This document shows positions 41,377 through 51,046 of a stretch of 64,000 bases of DNA, in pieces; positions within the stretch are counted from its first letter, which is position 1; each line of letters opens with the position of its first letter. The stretch spans positions 1 through 64,000 of the forward strand of contig JAIXOQ010000031.1 of NCBI GenBank assembly GCA_027486675.1, in the 5' to 3' direction. Source of the stretch: Pseudomonadota bacterium. Its GTDB lineage: Bacteria; Bdellovibrionota; UBA1018; CAIMNF01. The translations under genes were made by a program, and so were the position numbers. Under the pieces are notes generated by a model that did no database searches, was not told where the DNA came from, and saw only the letters and a list, made by a program, of their open reading frames with translations.

Positions 41377-42386
41377 TACTTACACCTCTTGGTCGTCGGA
41401 GATGGAATTCGTTCTTTCGTCAGAAGCGTGCGTGGGTTGGATTGGTTTCCTTTGGTTTAGTCTTTTTGCTTTCGTCCACAGCTGAGCTTTGGTCCAACTC
41501 CAAGCCACTTGTATTAAAACGGGATGGTCAAACCTACTTTCCGGCATTCGTTCGCTATGCGCCGGAGCTCTTCGGGATTACGGATACTTTTGTCGTCGAC
41601 TTTAGGGAGTTGGTTGCAAGGGATATTGCCGCCGGGAAAGAAACCTTTTCTATATTCCCACTGAATGAATGGGATCCGTACGAGCAAACCCAGGATGTGA
41701 TGGTGCGGCCATCCGCAAAGCATTGGCTTGGGACTGACAGTCTTGGCCGGGATGTAGTTGCTCGCTTGCTCTATGGGATTCGAGTCTCCTTGGTCTATGG
41801 GGTTCTCTTCTACTTGATGACCTTTGCGCTCGGAGTCGTCATTGGTTCTATTCAAGGCTATTTCGGCGGAAAGACTGATTTTGTGACGGAGCGGGGGAAG
41901 GAACTCATCGAGATTCTGCCATTCTTGTCCGTTGTCATTCTGGTGAATGGCCTGCTGAAGTCCGATTCGTTTTGGGTCACCTTGAGTGTTGTCGTGGTGT
42001 TGTCTTGGGTATCAGTTGCGTCCCAGATGCGGGCGCAGTTTTTGAGTTTAAGACGTCGAGAGTTTTGTGATGCTGCGCGCGCCGCTGGTGCGAGTGACGC
42101 TCGGATTATTTTTAAGCATATTCTGCCCAATGCGCTGACGCCAATATTGACGCTGACCCCATTTACGATTGCGGCTGGAATTTCGACGCTGACAGTTTTG
42201 GATTATCTTGGATTTGGTCTGTCTCCACCGACCCCAAGTGTGGGTGAGTTATTGCAGCAGGGACGATCGTACATTCAGAACGCAGCGTGGCTTTTGATCG
42301 CACCGACAGCGGTGTTGTGCGTGACGTTGATTTCAATCAACCTAATTGGTGAGTCGCTGCGAGAAGCCTTTGATCCTAGAAAGTAG
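41373..42386 (+). CDS. ABC transporter permease, OppC-like
   Basis: HWLGTDSLGRDVVARLLYGIRVSL, DAARAAGASDARIIFKHILPNALTPIL. Confidence 0.93.
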   Translation: MILTPLGRRRWNSFFRQKRAWVGLVSFGLVFLLSSTAELWSNSKPLVLKRDGQTYFPAFVRYAPELFGITDTFVVDFRELVARDIAAGKETFSIFPLNEWDPYEQTQDVMVRPSAKHWLGTDSLGRDVVARLLYGIRVSLVYGVLFYLMTFALGVVIGSIQGYFGGKTDFVTERGKELIEILPFLSVVILVNGLLKSDSFWVTLSVVVVLSWVSVASQMRAQFLSLRRREFCDAARAAGASDARIIFKHILPNALTPILTLTPFTIAAGISTLTVLDYLGFGLSPPTPSVGELLQQGRSYIQNAAWLLIAPTAVLCVTLISINLIGESLREAFDPRK

Positions 42387-43545
42387 CTTCTTTGATCCAT
42401 TGCAGGATGAGAACTTTGCGTTCATCAAAGCTTTTTAGGTCCATTTGCTCAGCATCAGTGTGGATTCCAGTCCCGTAGGGGCCTGCACCAACGATTACGC
42501 TAAGGCCCGGGACCTGAGCGAGGTGGTTTGAGTCAGCAATGTAGCCAACATGGGTAGACTTGACTGGGATGCTGAGTTTTTTGCCGATGGCTTTGAGTTC
42601 GGCGAGCCTTTGTTTTGTTTTTTCTTGGCCAAGGCTTGGAATCAATACGGAAATGTCGACCTCGCCTTTGAAGCCATTGGGAAGAGTGGCTAACATCTTT
42701 CGAGCTGTTTTGAGCCATTGGTCTGCATGAGTTTTTTCAATAAACCGGACGTCAAACTTGGCGCTGGCGTGTTCGCATACTGTATTTGCCGTTGTGCCGC
42801 CCTGGATGACGCCTGCGTTTACAGTGAAGTATTTTTTGTAGTCAGTTTTTTGCGATAGGGCAGGGATCAGTTTTGCGAGTTCGACGCATGCGTTCTTGCC
42901 GAGTTGGTGGGATAGGCCAGCATGAGCGGCTTTGCCGTGGATTTTTATTTCTGACCATAAAACGCCTGATTGCGAGTGTACGAATTCGCCTTGTGGGGTA
43001 CCGGGCTCAAAGATGATAGCGGTGTGCAATCCTTTTACCCTTTGGTCTAGCATTGCGCTCGAACTCTTGGATCCGGTCTCTTCGTCCTCGTTGATGAGGA
43101 CTTTGATCCTCTTCCATTGCCCAGGAGCAGAATTCTTGAGGTCGTTGAGTACCTCGATCATCAGTGCTAGCCCGCCCTTCATGTCGATTACGCCGGGGCC
43201 CTTGAGATGGGTAGGGGAGGCTAGGAGTTGATTGAACGTTGAGTCCTTTGGGAAAACGGTGTCGATGTGACCGATGAAAGCGATCTTGGCCTCGTCGGCT
43301 GTTCCCGTAGTTGCCTCAATGATGTAGCGAGTTGGGTCCACGTCAGATTGAATCTCTTTGGCTTGAAGGCCAGCAGATTCTAGGGCCTTGATGAGCTTCT
43401 TTCGCATTGAAGAAATGCCTTCAGGATTACTGGTGCTGGAGTTGGTTTCGACCCAGTCTTTGAGCTGGGGAAGCCAGGGGGTTGAACCTGAGGCGAAGCA
43501 GTGTAGGGGAAGTAATGTACTGTAGAGAAGGGCTAGAGTAGTCAT
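42376..43545 (-). CDS. M20-family metallopeptidase (carboxypeptidase G2-like), probably exported
   Basis: IAFIGHIDTVFPKDSTF, VIDMKGGLALMIEVL, LINEDEETGS, HAGLSHQLGKNA; N-terminal hydrophobic LALLYSTLLPLHCFASG. Confidence 0.88.
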   Translation of the reverse strand: MTTLALLYSTLLPLHCFASGSTPWLPQLKDWVETNSSTSNPEGISSMRKKLIKALESAGLQAKEIQSDVDPTRYIIEATTGTADEAKIAFIGHIDTVFPKDSTFNQLLASPTHLKGPGVIDMKGGLALMIEVLNDLKNSAPGQWKRIKVLINEDEETGSKSSSAMLDQRVKGLHTAIIFEPGTPQGEFVHSQSGVLWSEIKIHGKAAHAGLSHQLGKNACVELAKLIPALSQKTDYKKYFTVNAGVIQGGTTANTVCEHASAKFDVRFIEKTHADQWLKTARKMLATLPNGFKGEVDISVLIPSLGQEKTKQRLAELKAIGKKLSIPVKSTHVGYIADSNHLAQVPGLSVIVGAGPYGTGIHTDAEQMDLKSFDERKVLILQWIKEATF

Positions 43546-44213
43546 TTTTGAGGTTTTGTCCTTTGCAGAGAATCGATTAGTCGTAGTTGCTCTCGAAAGA
43601 GCTGGAAATAATGGTATCGGTCCATTGGTACGGAGAATTCGTTTTGGTCTGGGGAATAGAGTTTAAAGTGCCTCCGCCGGTACAGATTCGTTGCGTCTGG
43701 TAGCTCGTGATGATTGACCAGCCAGATGCGGTTGACACCAGTATTAAAGGCCTGTTCTATCAGGTAGTCAAGCCATGGGCCGCCAAGTCGCCTTCCTCGA
43801 ATTTCTTTTGAAAAATAGAACTTTCGCAGCTCAACGCTATCCTTGCTTGTGCGAAAAAATCCTCCGGAACCAAGTATCTTGCCGTTTTTGTCTTCAATAA
43901 TATAAAGCCGGCTACTTTCGCGATCATAGGTTTCATCGATAAACATAAGATCGTGATCGAATGTTCCTTCGAGAAACTCGTAGTCCTTGATAAACTCTTT
44001 TCGAACTTCGTTAATCAATTTCTGCAGTTCCGCATGATCTCCGCTGTTTGCAAATCTGAAAGTAAGTTCTTCGGTACTGAGAGCCGCTTCAACAATGCTA
44101 CGGCATGAAGTGCTGCCAGAATAAATATCGATGAGAGGAAGCGCACTCGAAGAAAGCGGAGCGCTAAGTAAAAAAAGTGATAGAAAGAAGGGGCATGCTA
44201 AGTCCCGAAACAC
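43542..44213 (-). CDS. GNAT-family acetyltransferase with apparent signal peptide
   Basis: FYFSKEIRGRRLGGPWLDYLIEQAF, IWLVNHHELPDATNLYRRRHFKL; N-term MFRDLACPFFLSLFLLSAPLSSSALP. Confidence 0.78.
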   Translation of the reverse strand: MFRDLACPFFLSLFLLSAPLSSSALPLIDIYSGSTSCRSIVEAALSTEELTFRFANSGDHAELQKLINEVRKEFIKDYEFLEGTFDHDLMFIDETYDRESSRLYIIEDKNGKILGSGGFFRTSKDSVELRKFYFSKEIRGRRLGGPWLDYLIEQAFNTGVNRIWLVNHHELPDATNLYRRRHFKLYSPDQNEFSVPMDRYHYFQLFREQLRLIDSLQRTKPQK

Positions 44214-44403
44214 ACAAACTCCTTGTTTGCCGTCAGGGACCCAAATCTTCGCTGTAGAAAATTACAGTGGGAAATTCAGAATCCAGGGGTTTCATTTCGA
44301 AACTCTCTGGCGCGCTTTAGCGTGTTAAGCCCGCAAGCGGCGTCAAATCGGCTTGACCGGAAGGTAGCGCAGATTTCTTCCCCTGGCAAGAGCTTGCATG
44401 CGG

Positions 44404-45477
44404 TTAATTCTTTATGTTGACTCCCAGGCCCGCGCGCTCTGCTTCCATTCGGTTATGCGTTCCACATAAATGTCTCAGGTTCTGAAGGGTGGTTTTCCCT
44501 CCCAAGGCTAGTGGCCATTTATGGTCTATTTGGAGGTGAGAGCGGGAGGCACATCTACGCATTGTGAGAGGGTCTATGAACTCACATCTGCTCCCAGATC
44601 TTTTTGCGATTTCAGTCTTGTACTTGGCCGGAACGTAGCGCGAAGTAAGCTGCTTTGTTCTCCGTTCGGATTGTTCCGAGCTTACTTTCTTTTTAGGCTC
44701 ATGTTCCTCCTCTGCTCCGTGGCCGGCCACGGGATCTGGGCCCATCACTTTGGCTGGACTCGCCGAAGATCCGCGCACGTATAATTCTTGGTCCGAACTG
44801 CTATCGTATTTTCTCTTCTTCTCTTCAACAGCAATCAGCGCGTCCAAAGCAAGATCAAAGAGCTCCTCTAACGTTGGTGCGTCCACCAGCTCCCTAACTC
44901 GCTTGATTTTTGCCTCCGTGGTGACAGCGATCTCAAATTGCACTCCGGTTCTTGTAGCCGATCTGTGTGTGAGTTTTTCACGCACTGCGGCTCTAGATTC
45001 CGGATTCGTAAGGATTACTTCAAGTTTGCCTTGGAACTCGCGTTTCGTAGCACCAGATGCTGCCTCTACGAGCGCCGCCTTAAACTCATTTGTTACTTCC
45101 TCTCCAAGAGCTCGTTTTTCAGCTTCTATGGCTCGATTGAGCTGAGCTGCATTGGTCAAAGAAATCTCTCCAGAGCGGATCAGGTCGCGCACCTCTGGTA
45201 CCTTTCTCATTGCCGCTACTGCGCGTGTACGTTCGTAGCTCTGAGCATCCGTGAATCCGAGTTCCTTCACTCCAAACTCATGAAGACTTGAGTACGCCAG
45301 TGGCGCATATAATTTTCGGAGTTCAACCTCATATAGATATTCTAAAAGATCTGCTATCAAGGTCCTCTCTTGCCCAGCCAATGCTCTTACACACGTCAGA
45401 ATTTCGTAGCCCTCAAGCTTTGAGTACTTTCTTTGCATTCTGAGGCAGACTGCAAACATTAGGCCAGACACGCGCAA
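44404..45477 (-). CDS. HNH endonuclease domain protein (paralogue of 1646-2620)
   Basis: CEFIDPLTMRRCASRSHLQIDHKWPLALGGKTTLQNLRHLCGTHN. Confidence 0.8.
   Translation of the reverse strand: MRVSGLMFAVCLRMQRKYSKLEGYEILTCVRALAGQERTLIADLLEYLYEVELRKLYAPLAYSSLHEFGVKELGFTDAQSYERTRAVAAMRKVPEVRDLIRSGEISLTNAAQLNRAIEAEKRALGEEVTNEFKAALVEAASGATKREFQGKLEVILTNPESRAAVREKLTHRSATRTGVQFEIAVTTEAKIKRVRELVDAPTLEELFDLALDALIAVEEKKRKYDSSSDQELYVRGSSASPAKVMGPDPVAGHGAEEEHEPKKKVSSEQSERRTKQLTSRYVPAKYKTEIAKRSGSRCEFIDPLTMRRCASRSHLQIDHKWPLALGGKTTLQNLRHLCGTHNRMEAERAGLGVNIKN
44719..44730. repeat. GTGGCCGGCCAC palindrome (16-nt version CCGTGGCCGGCCACGG at 44717-44732)
   Basis: Perfect palindrome, one of five copies. Confidence 0.9.
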
Positions 45478-45597
45478 TATACTTCGTGCTTATCAATTGC
45501 CACTCACCCTGATTTCCGCTTCAGTCAACCTTCCGGCACATTGACAGGCAAAGATTTCCTCTCGTGGCCGGCCTGTTGCAGTCCGATCTGTGAGGTG

Positions 45598-46812
45598 ATG
45601 AGGAAATCTACCATGAAGGTTCGATTCACCCTGTTCGTAATGTCGATAGCAATATCTGCCACATATCCGTATGCACTTGCGGCCCAGAGTAACGATCTCT
45701 GGATGGAAAAGCTGGCATCGGAAATACAAAAGACGCGGGAGACGTTTAAGGCCAGCCAAAACCAGGCAGCGAGTACGGTACACATTCAAACAGCTGCGGT
45801 GAGATGGGATCTCTTGGAAGAGTTTCAGACGAATCTTTTCCGGTCTATGGCGCTTGATCCCGGTCCGGGCACAGCACCGCCCTCAGAGGTCCCAAGCCAC
45901 CTTTTTGCAGCGGCCCTCAATGAGCAGCTTCAAAAACAGTTCGAGCAACTTCGCCAATCAGACTTGGCCACGACGCTTGGAGTACAAAAAGAATTTGAAG
46001 CCTATATGGAGCCCGCAAGCCAAGTTATTGCATTGCGCAATGATCGAAAGTTCCCAGAGGCGCGCAATATTGCTAAGCGGGGAATCCTTGAATCAGCATA
46101 TAATGCTTTTACTGCGGCGCTTAGGGCCAAACGAAGCTCAATTCAAACAGCCACCGATTTTTCGACTCAGCAAAACAGCCTAAGGCTGGCCGAACAACTG
46201 GCAAAGGTAGACATTTTGCTCAGCGATTCTAGCCAAAAATCACCATTCGCGGGTGGAAGCAGATTCACTGGTTTTGCTCTCTGCTTGGCTATTGGATTTG
46301 CAATCGGGGATGCCGTGCGCCGTAAGTTGCTACTGCAAAAGAAAGAGAAGGGCGCAGTCCCAAGCGAACTTCTTAATCCGGAAGCTGCCGCTACCTTTGA
46401 CTACGCGAATTGGCTTTTAGAGTTCGAAGTGGTCTTAGCTCGAGTGCGTAATTCACAACAAGGATTGGATCGTCGCGCGGCTGAACTACAGACTAATTCT
46501 GAGCGTCTATCTCAGCTCGCACTTGCGCTATATGCCAGCCCTCGAACTCAGGAAGACCCTGAACTTGAATATCGAGTTTCTAATATACTGCGCGAGGCAC
46601 AGAAGACTCTAGAGGCAGCGAAAAAAGTCGCGACTCACGAGAAAATCCCAGTTCAAGATGTTGTTCTTCACAGTCTCAAGATTTGCGACTATATGGAGTC
46701 AATCTACACAGTGGATCAAGCTGATGTCGCCCCGTCCGGGCCAGCCACCAGCGCATCCAGTCCGTTGCCGGCCACGGCCAAAACGGCCACGGCTCCAGCA
46801 ATTCACTCCTAA
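45598..46812 (+). CDS. Hypothetical exported/membrane protein with helical region and Ala/Pro/Thr-rich tail
   Basis: Signal-like MKVRFTLFVMSIAISATYPYALAA, later TM FTGFALCLAIGFAIGDAV; start uncertain (45541/45598/45613). Confidence 0.6.
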   Translation: MRKSTMKVRFTLFVMSIAISATYPYALAAQSNDLWMEKLASEIQKTRETFKASQNQAASTVHIQTAAVRWDLLEEFQTNLFRSMALDPGPGTAPPSEVPSHLFAAALNEQLQKQFEQLRQSDLATTLGVQKEFEAYMEPASQVIALRNDRKFPEARNIAKRGILESAYNAFTAALRAKRSSIQTATDFSTQQNSLRLAEQLAKVDILLSDSSQKSPFAGGSRFTGFALCLAIGFAIGDAVRRKLLLQKKEKGAVPSELLNPEAAATFDYANWLLEFEVVLARVRNSQQGLDRRAAELQTNSERLSQLALALYASPRTQEDPELEYRVSNILREAQKTLEAAKKVATHEKIPVQDVVLHSLKICDYMESIYTVDQADVAPSGPATSASSPLPATAKTATAPAIHS

Positions 46813-46851
46813 GTCGTACAAAAAGGCTCTGATTTTGATAGCATCGCCGAC

Positions 46852-47943
46852 ATGGCGAAAGTAGTTGTGGGTATGTCCGGAGGAGTCGATAGCTCTGTTG
46901 CTGCGCACCTCTTAATTGAACAAGGTCACGAAGTGATTGGCCTGTTCATGAAGAATTGGGACGAAAAGGATCCGGACGGCCGCTGCCCGGCAGACGAAGA
47001 CTTTCAGGACGTTCTTTCGGTCTGCGATCGGCTACAGATGCCTTGCTACTCCATCGAATTTATCGACGAGTACCGCGAACATGTCTTTGCCGAGTTCTTA
47101 AGAGAATATGAGGCTGGCCGCACACCGAACCCAGATGTGCTCTGCAACCGTGAAATAAAATTCGATCTGTTTCTAAAAAAAGCTGAAGAGTTTGGCGCTG
47201 AATTTCTGGCCACCGGCCACTATGCTCGCGTCGCACAATCGCCGAAGGGCCCAACACTTTTGCGTGGCCGAGACCCCAATAAAGACCAAACCTATTTTTT
47301 AACAGCAGTGCCGAGGGACCGGTTTGCAAGAGTCCTATTTCCGATCGGAGACATCGAAAAATCTGAGGTTCGTTCGATTGCTCGAAAGATCGGCCTCTCT
47401 ACCTCGGAAAAGAAGGACTCGACTGGCATTTGTTTTATCGGAGAGCGCAAGTTTCGGGAATTCTTAGGTAAATATGTTCATACGAAGCCGGGCCGCATCA
47501 TTGACCTGGATGGCCACGAGATTGGAGAGCATAACGGCATTGCATTTTTCACGCTTGGCCAACGCAAAGGGCTCGGCCTTGGGGGCGAAGGGGAGCCCTG
47601 GTTTGTGGTTGAAAAAAACTTGCAGCGCAATGAACTCGTTGTCGTACGGGGTGAAGAGCATCCGGCACTCTATGCCAAAAGGCTTATCGCAAATCAGGTA
47701 AACTGGCTGATAGAGGCCCCTTCCGCTGGGGATCAGATTTCCTGCACCGCAAAAACACGCTATCGGCAGAACGATCAGGCATGTGTTGCGAGTATCGGCG
47801 AATCAGGCCAAATGACTGTGCAATTTAATGAACCGCAACGCGCCATGACGCCCGGGCAATACGTAGTTCTTTATCAGGGAGATGTGTGCATTGGTGGTGG
47901 GGTTATTCATAAGATCGAGGAGCCACAGTATGTCCGGCCGTAA
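46852..47943 (+). CDS. mnmA: tRNA-specific 2-thiouridylase
   Basis: VVVGMSGGVDSSVAAHLL, GLFMKNWDE, GRTPNPDVLCNREIKFD, ATGHYAR, DSTGICFIGERKFREFL. Confidence 0.97.
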   Translation: MAKVVVGMSGGVDSSVAAHLLIEQGHEVIGLFMKNWDEKDPDGRCPADEDFQDVLSVCDRLQMPCYSIEFIDEYREHVFAEFLREYEAGRTPNPDVLCNREIKFDLFLKKAEEFGAEFLATGHYARVAQSPKGPTLLRGRDPNKDQTYFLTAVPRDRFARVLFPIGDIEKSEVRSIARKIGLSTSEKKDSTGICFIGERKFREFLGKYVHTKPGRIIDLDGHEIGEHNGIAFFTLGQRKGLGLGGEGEPWFVVEKNLQRNELVVVRGEEHPALYAKRLIANQVNWLIEAPSAGDQISCTAKTRYRQNDQACVASIGESGQMTVQFNEPQRAMTPGQYVVLYQGDVCIGGGVIHKIEEPQYVRP

Positions 47944-49120
47944 ATCGACTGCGCCAAAAAGTTCCAAATCCTCAAAATTAAATACAATGACCCTGCGCGA
48001 GTGGGTGCACAGCATCGAATCCCTCACCCCTACGAGTGCTTCTGAGTCATGGGATAACGTCGGTCTTTTTGTAGGGGATTTAAATCAGCCCGTACACGGA
48101 ATCGTTGCTGCGATTGACCTCACCTTAGAGGTGTTGGAGCTCGCTCGAAAAAAGAAGGTAAACGGCATTGTGCTGCATCATCCGCCACTGTTTCCAAAAG
48201 GACGCGGCCTTGCTCGCCTAGTTAAGGCTGGCCCAAACGAGCTCTCAACCTTGCTTCTTCGGTGTTTTGAGGAAGATATCTTCGTTTATGCAACTCACAC
48301 CAACTTTGATCGGTGTGCTTTAGACGCAATGCTCGACTTGGCTGAGGCGATGAATCTTTATCCGGAAAGCCGACTAGTGCCACGCCCTAATAAGGATGGC
48401 CACAGACCATTCAGAAAGCTCGTCGTGACCATTCCAGAGCCCGTGGCCGGCCACGTAAAAGAGGCCCTATTCGCTGCCGGTGCCGGACAGATCGGAAACT
48501 ACGACTCTTGCGGGTTCTCATTGCTGGGCGAAGGCACCTTCCGTGGCCAGCCTGGCTCAAGCCCAGCCATAGGCGCACCCGGCATAACCGAAGTGCTTCC
48601 AGAAATCCGCTTTGAAACCATTTATCCTGTCGCGCTCGAAGATCAGATCCTCAGAGCATTAAAATCGGCTCACCCATACGAAGAGGTTGCATATGACCTC
48701 TACGATGTACACCAGGAGGCTTCCCCAAAAGGCTTTGTTTACGGCATCGGCTATGGCGTGGCCGGCCACCTGAAGTCGCCAGTCTCGCCCCAGGTTTTTC
48801 TTAAACAGACTCAGTCCGCTTTTCAAACATCCTCAGCACCAAAGGTCCACGGTTCGCTGCCTAAAGCCATCCGCAGTATGGCGTTCTCGCCTGGCAAAGG
48901 CTCGGCCATGATCTCGGCCGCCATTAGCGCAAAAGTAGACGTGTTTGTTACAGGCGAAGTGGATTACCACGAAGCTCTCACCGCAACTCGCCAGGGCTTA
49001 GTCGTTATTGAAATGGGCCATCCTGAAAGCGAACATTTTTTCCCGCGCACTATCGCAGCATGGAATCGTGAGTGGGGCGTGCCCGCCCATATCGGACCGC
49101 CCGCGCACTCTGGGATCTGA
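47930..49120 (+). CDS. Nif3-like dinuclear metal center protein
   Basis: SESWDNVGLFVGD, IVLHHPPLFPKG, YATHTNFDRC, KSAHPYEEVAYDLY, VTGEVDYHEAL. Confidence 0.9.
   Translation: MSGRKSTAPKSSKSSKLNTMTLREWVHSIESLTPTSASESWDNVGLFVGDLNQPVHGIVAAIDLTLEVLELARKKKVNGIVLHHPPLFPKGRGLARLVKAGPNELSTLLLRCFEEDIFVYATHTNFDRCALDAMLDLAEAMNLYPESRLVPRPNKDGHRPFRKLVVTIPEPVAGHVKEALFAAGAGQIGNYDSCGFSLLGEGTFRGQPGSSPAIGAPGITEVLPEIRFETIYPVALEDQILRALKSAHPYEEVAYDLYDVHQEASPKGFVYGIGYGVAGHLKSPVSPQVFLKQTQSAFQTSSAPKVHGSLPKAIRSMAFSPGKGSAMISAAISAKVDVFVTGEVDYHEALTATRQGLVVIEMGHPESEHFFPRTIAAWNREWGVPAHIGPPAHSGI
48443..48454. repeat. GTGGCCGGCCAC palindrome inside the Nif3-like CDS
   Basis: Perfect palindrome, encodes VAGH. Confidence 0.9.
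48758..48769. repeat. GTGGCCGGCCAC palindrome inside the Nif3-like CDS
   Basis: Perfect palindrome, again encodes VAGH. Confidence 0.9.
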
Positions 49121-49177
49121 ACTGTAGGTTGCCGTCCTTCTCGAATACGGCGCAGCAATTGCATATAGTCTATTCGC

Positions 49178-49705
49178 ATGCAGAACCTTCTTTTCAGGTG
49201 CTCTTTCTTTTTCCTAGCCATCATTCATGGCAGCGGCTGCTCCAAGGATACCGATGATGCGGACATCCTGCATATCGATCGGACTTTTATATTCCCGTCC
49301 GGATTCCCTCCGGATCCAGGTGATGCAGGTAAGAAAACTTTGCAAGGAATCGATTCGGATCATGATGGTGTTAGAGATGACCTGCAGCGCTGGATCTATG
49401 CTCGATACCCTAAAGATGAGCAAAAACGGAAAGCGCTTTCTCAGATGGCGGTGGCTTATCAAGAACATATGAAGAAGGACTTAGACGAGACGGAGCTAAT
49501 GGCTGTTGTTGATAGGAGCGAAAAATCTATTGTGTGCCTTTATCAAACATTTAATGGGGTTAGAGCAGATGTTGAGTGTGGCTATGTAAAAGCAAAGGCT
49601 TTCAATACGGCAGAAAGGACGAAGCAATTTCTCAGATTTGACGCGAGGCTGGATGGTCGCGTGCTTGAATCAAAACACCCACTCAACATTGCCGCGTGTG
49701 AATAA
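49178..49705 (+). CDS. Hypothetical exported protein with DxDxDGxxDD calcium-binding-like motif
   Basis: N-term FRCSFFFLAIIHGSGCSKD signal-like; GIDSDHDGVRDDLQRWIY. Confidence 0.6.
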   Translation: MQNLLFRCSFFFLAIIHGSGCSKDTDDADILHIDRTFIFPSGFPPDPGDAGKKTLQGIDSDHDGVRDDLQRWIYARYPKDEQKRKALSQMAVAYQEHMKKDLDETELMAVVDRSEKSIVCLYQTFNGVRADVECGYVKAKAFNTAERTKQFLRFDARLDGRVLESKHPLNIAACE

Positions 49706-50982
49706 TGATTTCTTTTCTATTCTTTTGCTTATTCCCTATTATTCCTGGTAGTTTCGCCGCTTCTTGCGCGGGTAGTGGAACCGTCGTGTTATTCGGCAAT
49801 GGGATGTTCAATTCCCGGGATGAAGCAACAAGTAGTAAGATAGCCCTTGAGGAGGCCCTACTTCCGTGGTGGCCGACTCTCAATAGCAAACTTCGTTTTG
49901 ATGTCTCCTATAAGCGAAGCGAACCATTGCTTGAACAGCTTGTAAATGTTGCCGTTCAAAAAGGCGTATCTGACTTTGAAAACTTCTGGACATGGTTGTC
50001 CTCTCTTTCGGTGGCGCCGAGATGGTTTAAGGATGCGATCGAGGAACGCGTTGTAACTTTGTTTGGCAGGGGAACGACGTTCCCCAACTTGAAAGAGCAT
50101 TTTGAGTCCTATGCACGGTATATAAGAACTGGCTATAACGTCATTTTAGTTTCTCATTCGCAGGGGAATTTTTATGCGAATCAGGCAATGAGAAATCTCT
50201 CAGCATATCCGGACGGTAGTCTTACGGGTTCGATCGAAAAGAAGCAGAGAACGAATTCTTTGTTTCCAAAGTTTTCCAATTTATTCGCAAACGTTCAGGT
50301 CGCGACTCCGGTTTCTGCAACTGTAGATACTTCACCTTGGACAACATTCAAGGATGACTTCGTGATGGCAACACTCCGAAAGAAAGTGAGCGTCCTGCCC
50401 GGAAACGTCGAAAGTCTTGGAATAGGATCGCCTCCGGAAGGGGATTTCTTAGGTCATAGTTTCACAAAAGCGTATTTACGAAATGCAGAGAGCAAACAGA
50501 AGATTCTAAGAGATATTCAATCTGCATATATAAAACTCAAGTTTCCTATCGCCTACTATCAACCTGCGGTAATGCTAGAGCAGGAGCAAATCGAAGTCCC
50601 TGCAGGCCAAAGCGCAGAGCTGCACCCTAAAATTCATGCAATAAAAGATGGCGGTGATCTTCAACTCAGAAAGGAAGAGCGCCTTCCGTCTGGGAAGGTG
50701 TCTTACAAAGATTTCGTGACCTGTTTTGAGTTGCCTCCGGGTGACACGAAGATCACAGCACGGACATTCTTAGACGGACCCAAACTACAGGAGTTTCGTC
50801 TCTTGGCCTGGCCCGAAGGCAAGGTGAATCCAGACAAAGAGAAGCCAGTAGAACTCAAAATGCTTGTAAAGGGCCGAGGCTGGAGGACGTGGGACATCGG
50901 GGTGATTCTTGCGAAAGCGGGGCAGGGCAGGGAGCCGCTAAACGTGCAGGTCGAGGCCTACCGGGAGCCAAGATTGAGGTAG
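49705..50982 (+). CDS. Exported alpha/beta-hydrolase-like protein (SHSQGN nucleophile elbow)
   Basis: Signal-like MISFLFFCLFPIIPGSFAAS; VVLFGNGMFN, NVILVSHSQGNFYANQAM; TAATG overlap with upstream gene. Confidence 0.55.
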   Translation: MISFLFFCLFPIIPGSFAASCAGSGTVVLFGNGMFNSRDEATSSKIALEEALLPWWPTLNSKLRFDVSYKRSEPLLEQLVNVAVQKGVSDFENFWTWLSSLSVAPRWFKDAIEERVVTLFGRGTTFPNLKEHFESYARYIRTGYNVILVSHSQGNFYANQAMRNLSAYPDGSLTGSIEKKQRTNSLFPKFSNLFANVQVATPVSATVDTSPWTTFKDDFVMATLRKKVSVLPGNVESLGIGSPPEGDFLGHSFTKAYLRNAESKQKILRDIQSAYIKLKFPIAYYQPAVMLEQEQIEVPAGQSAELHPKIHAIKDGGDLQLRKEERLPSGKVSYKDFVTCFELPPGDTKITARTFLDGPKLQEFRLLAWPEGKVNPDKEKPVELKMLVKGRGWRTWDIGVILAKAGQGREPLNVQVEAYREPRLR

Positions 50983-51046
50983 TTCCTCATGTGTGGCGGC
51001 GAAAGTTATATTTAAGCCGGCTGACTTGTGAGGACTAGGTTGGCAA

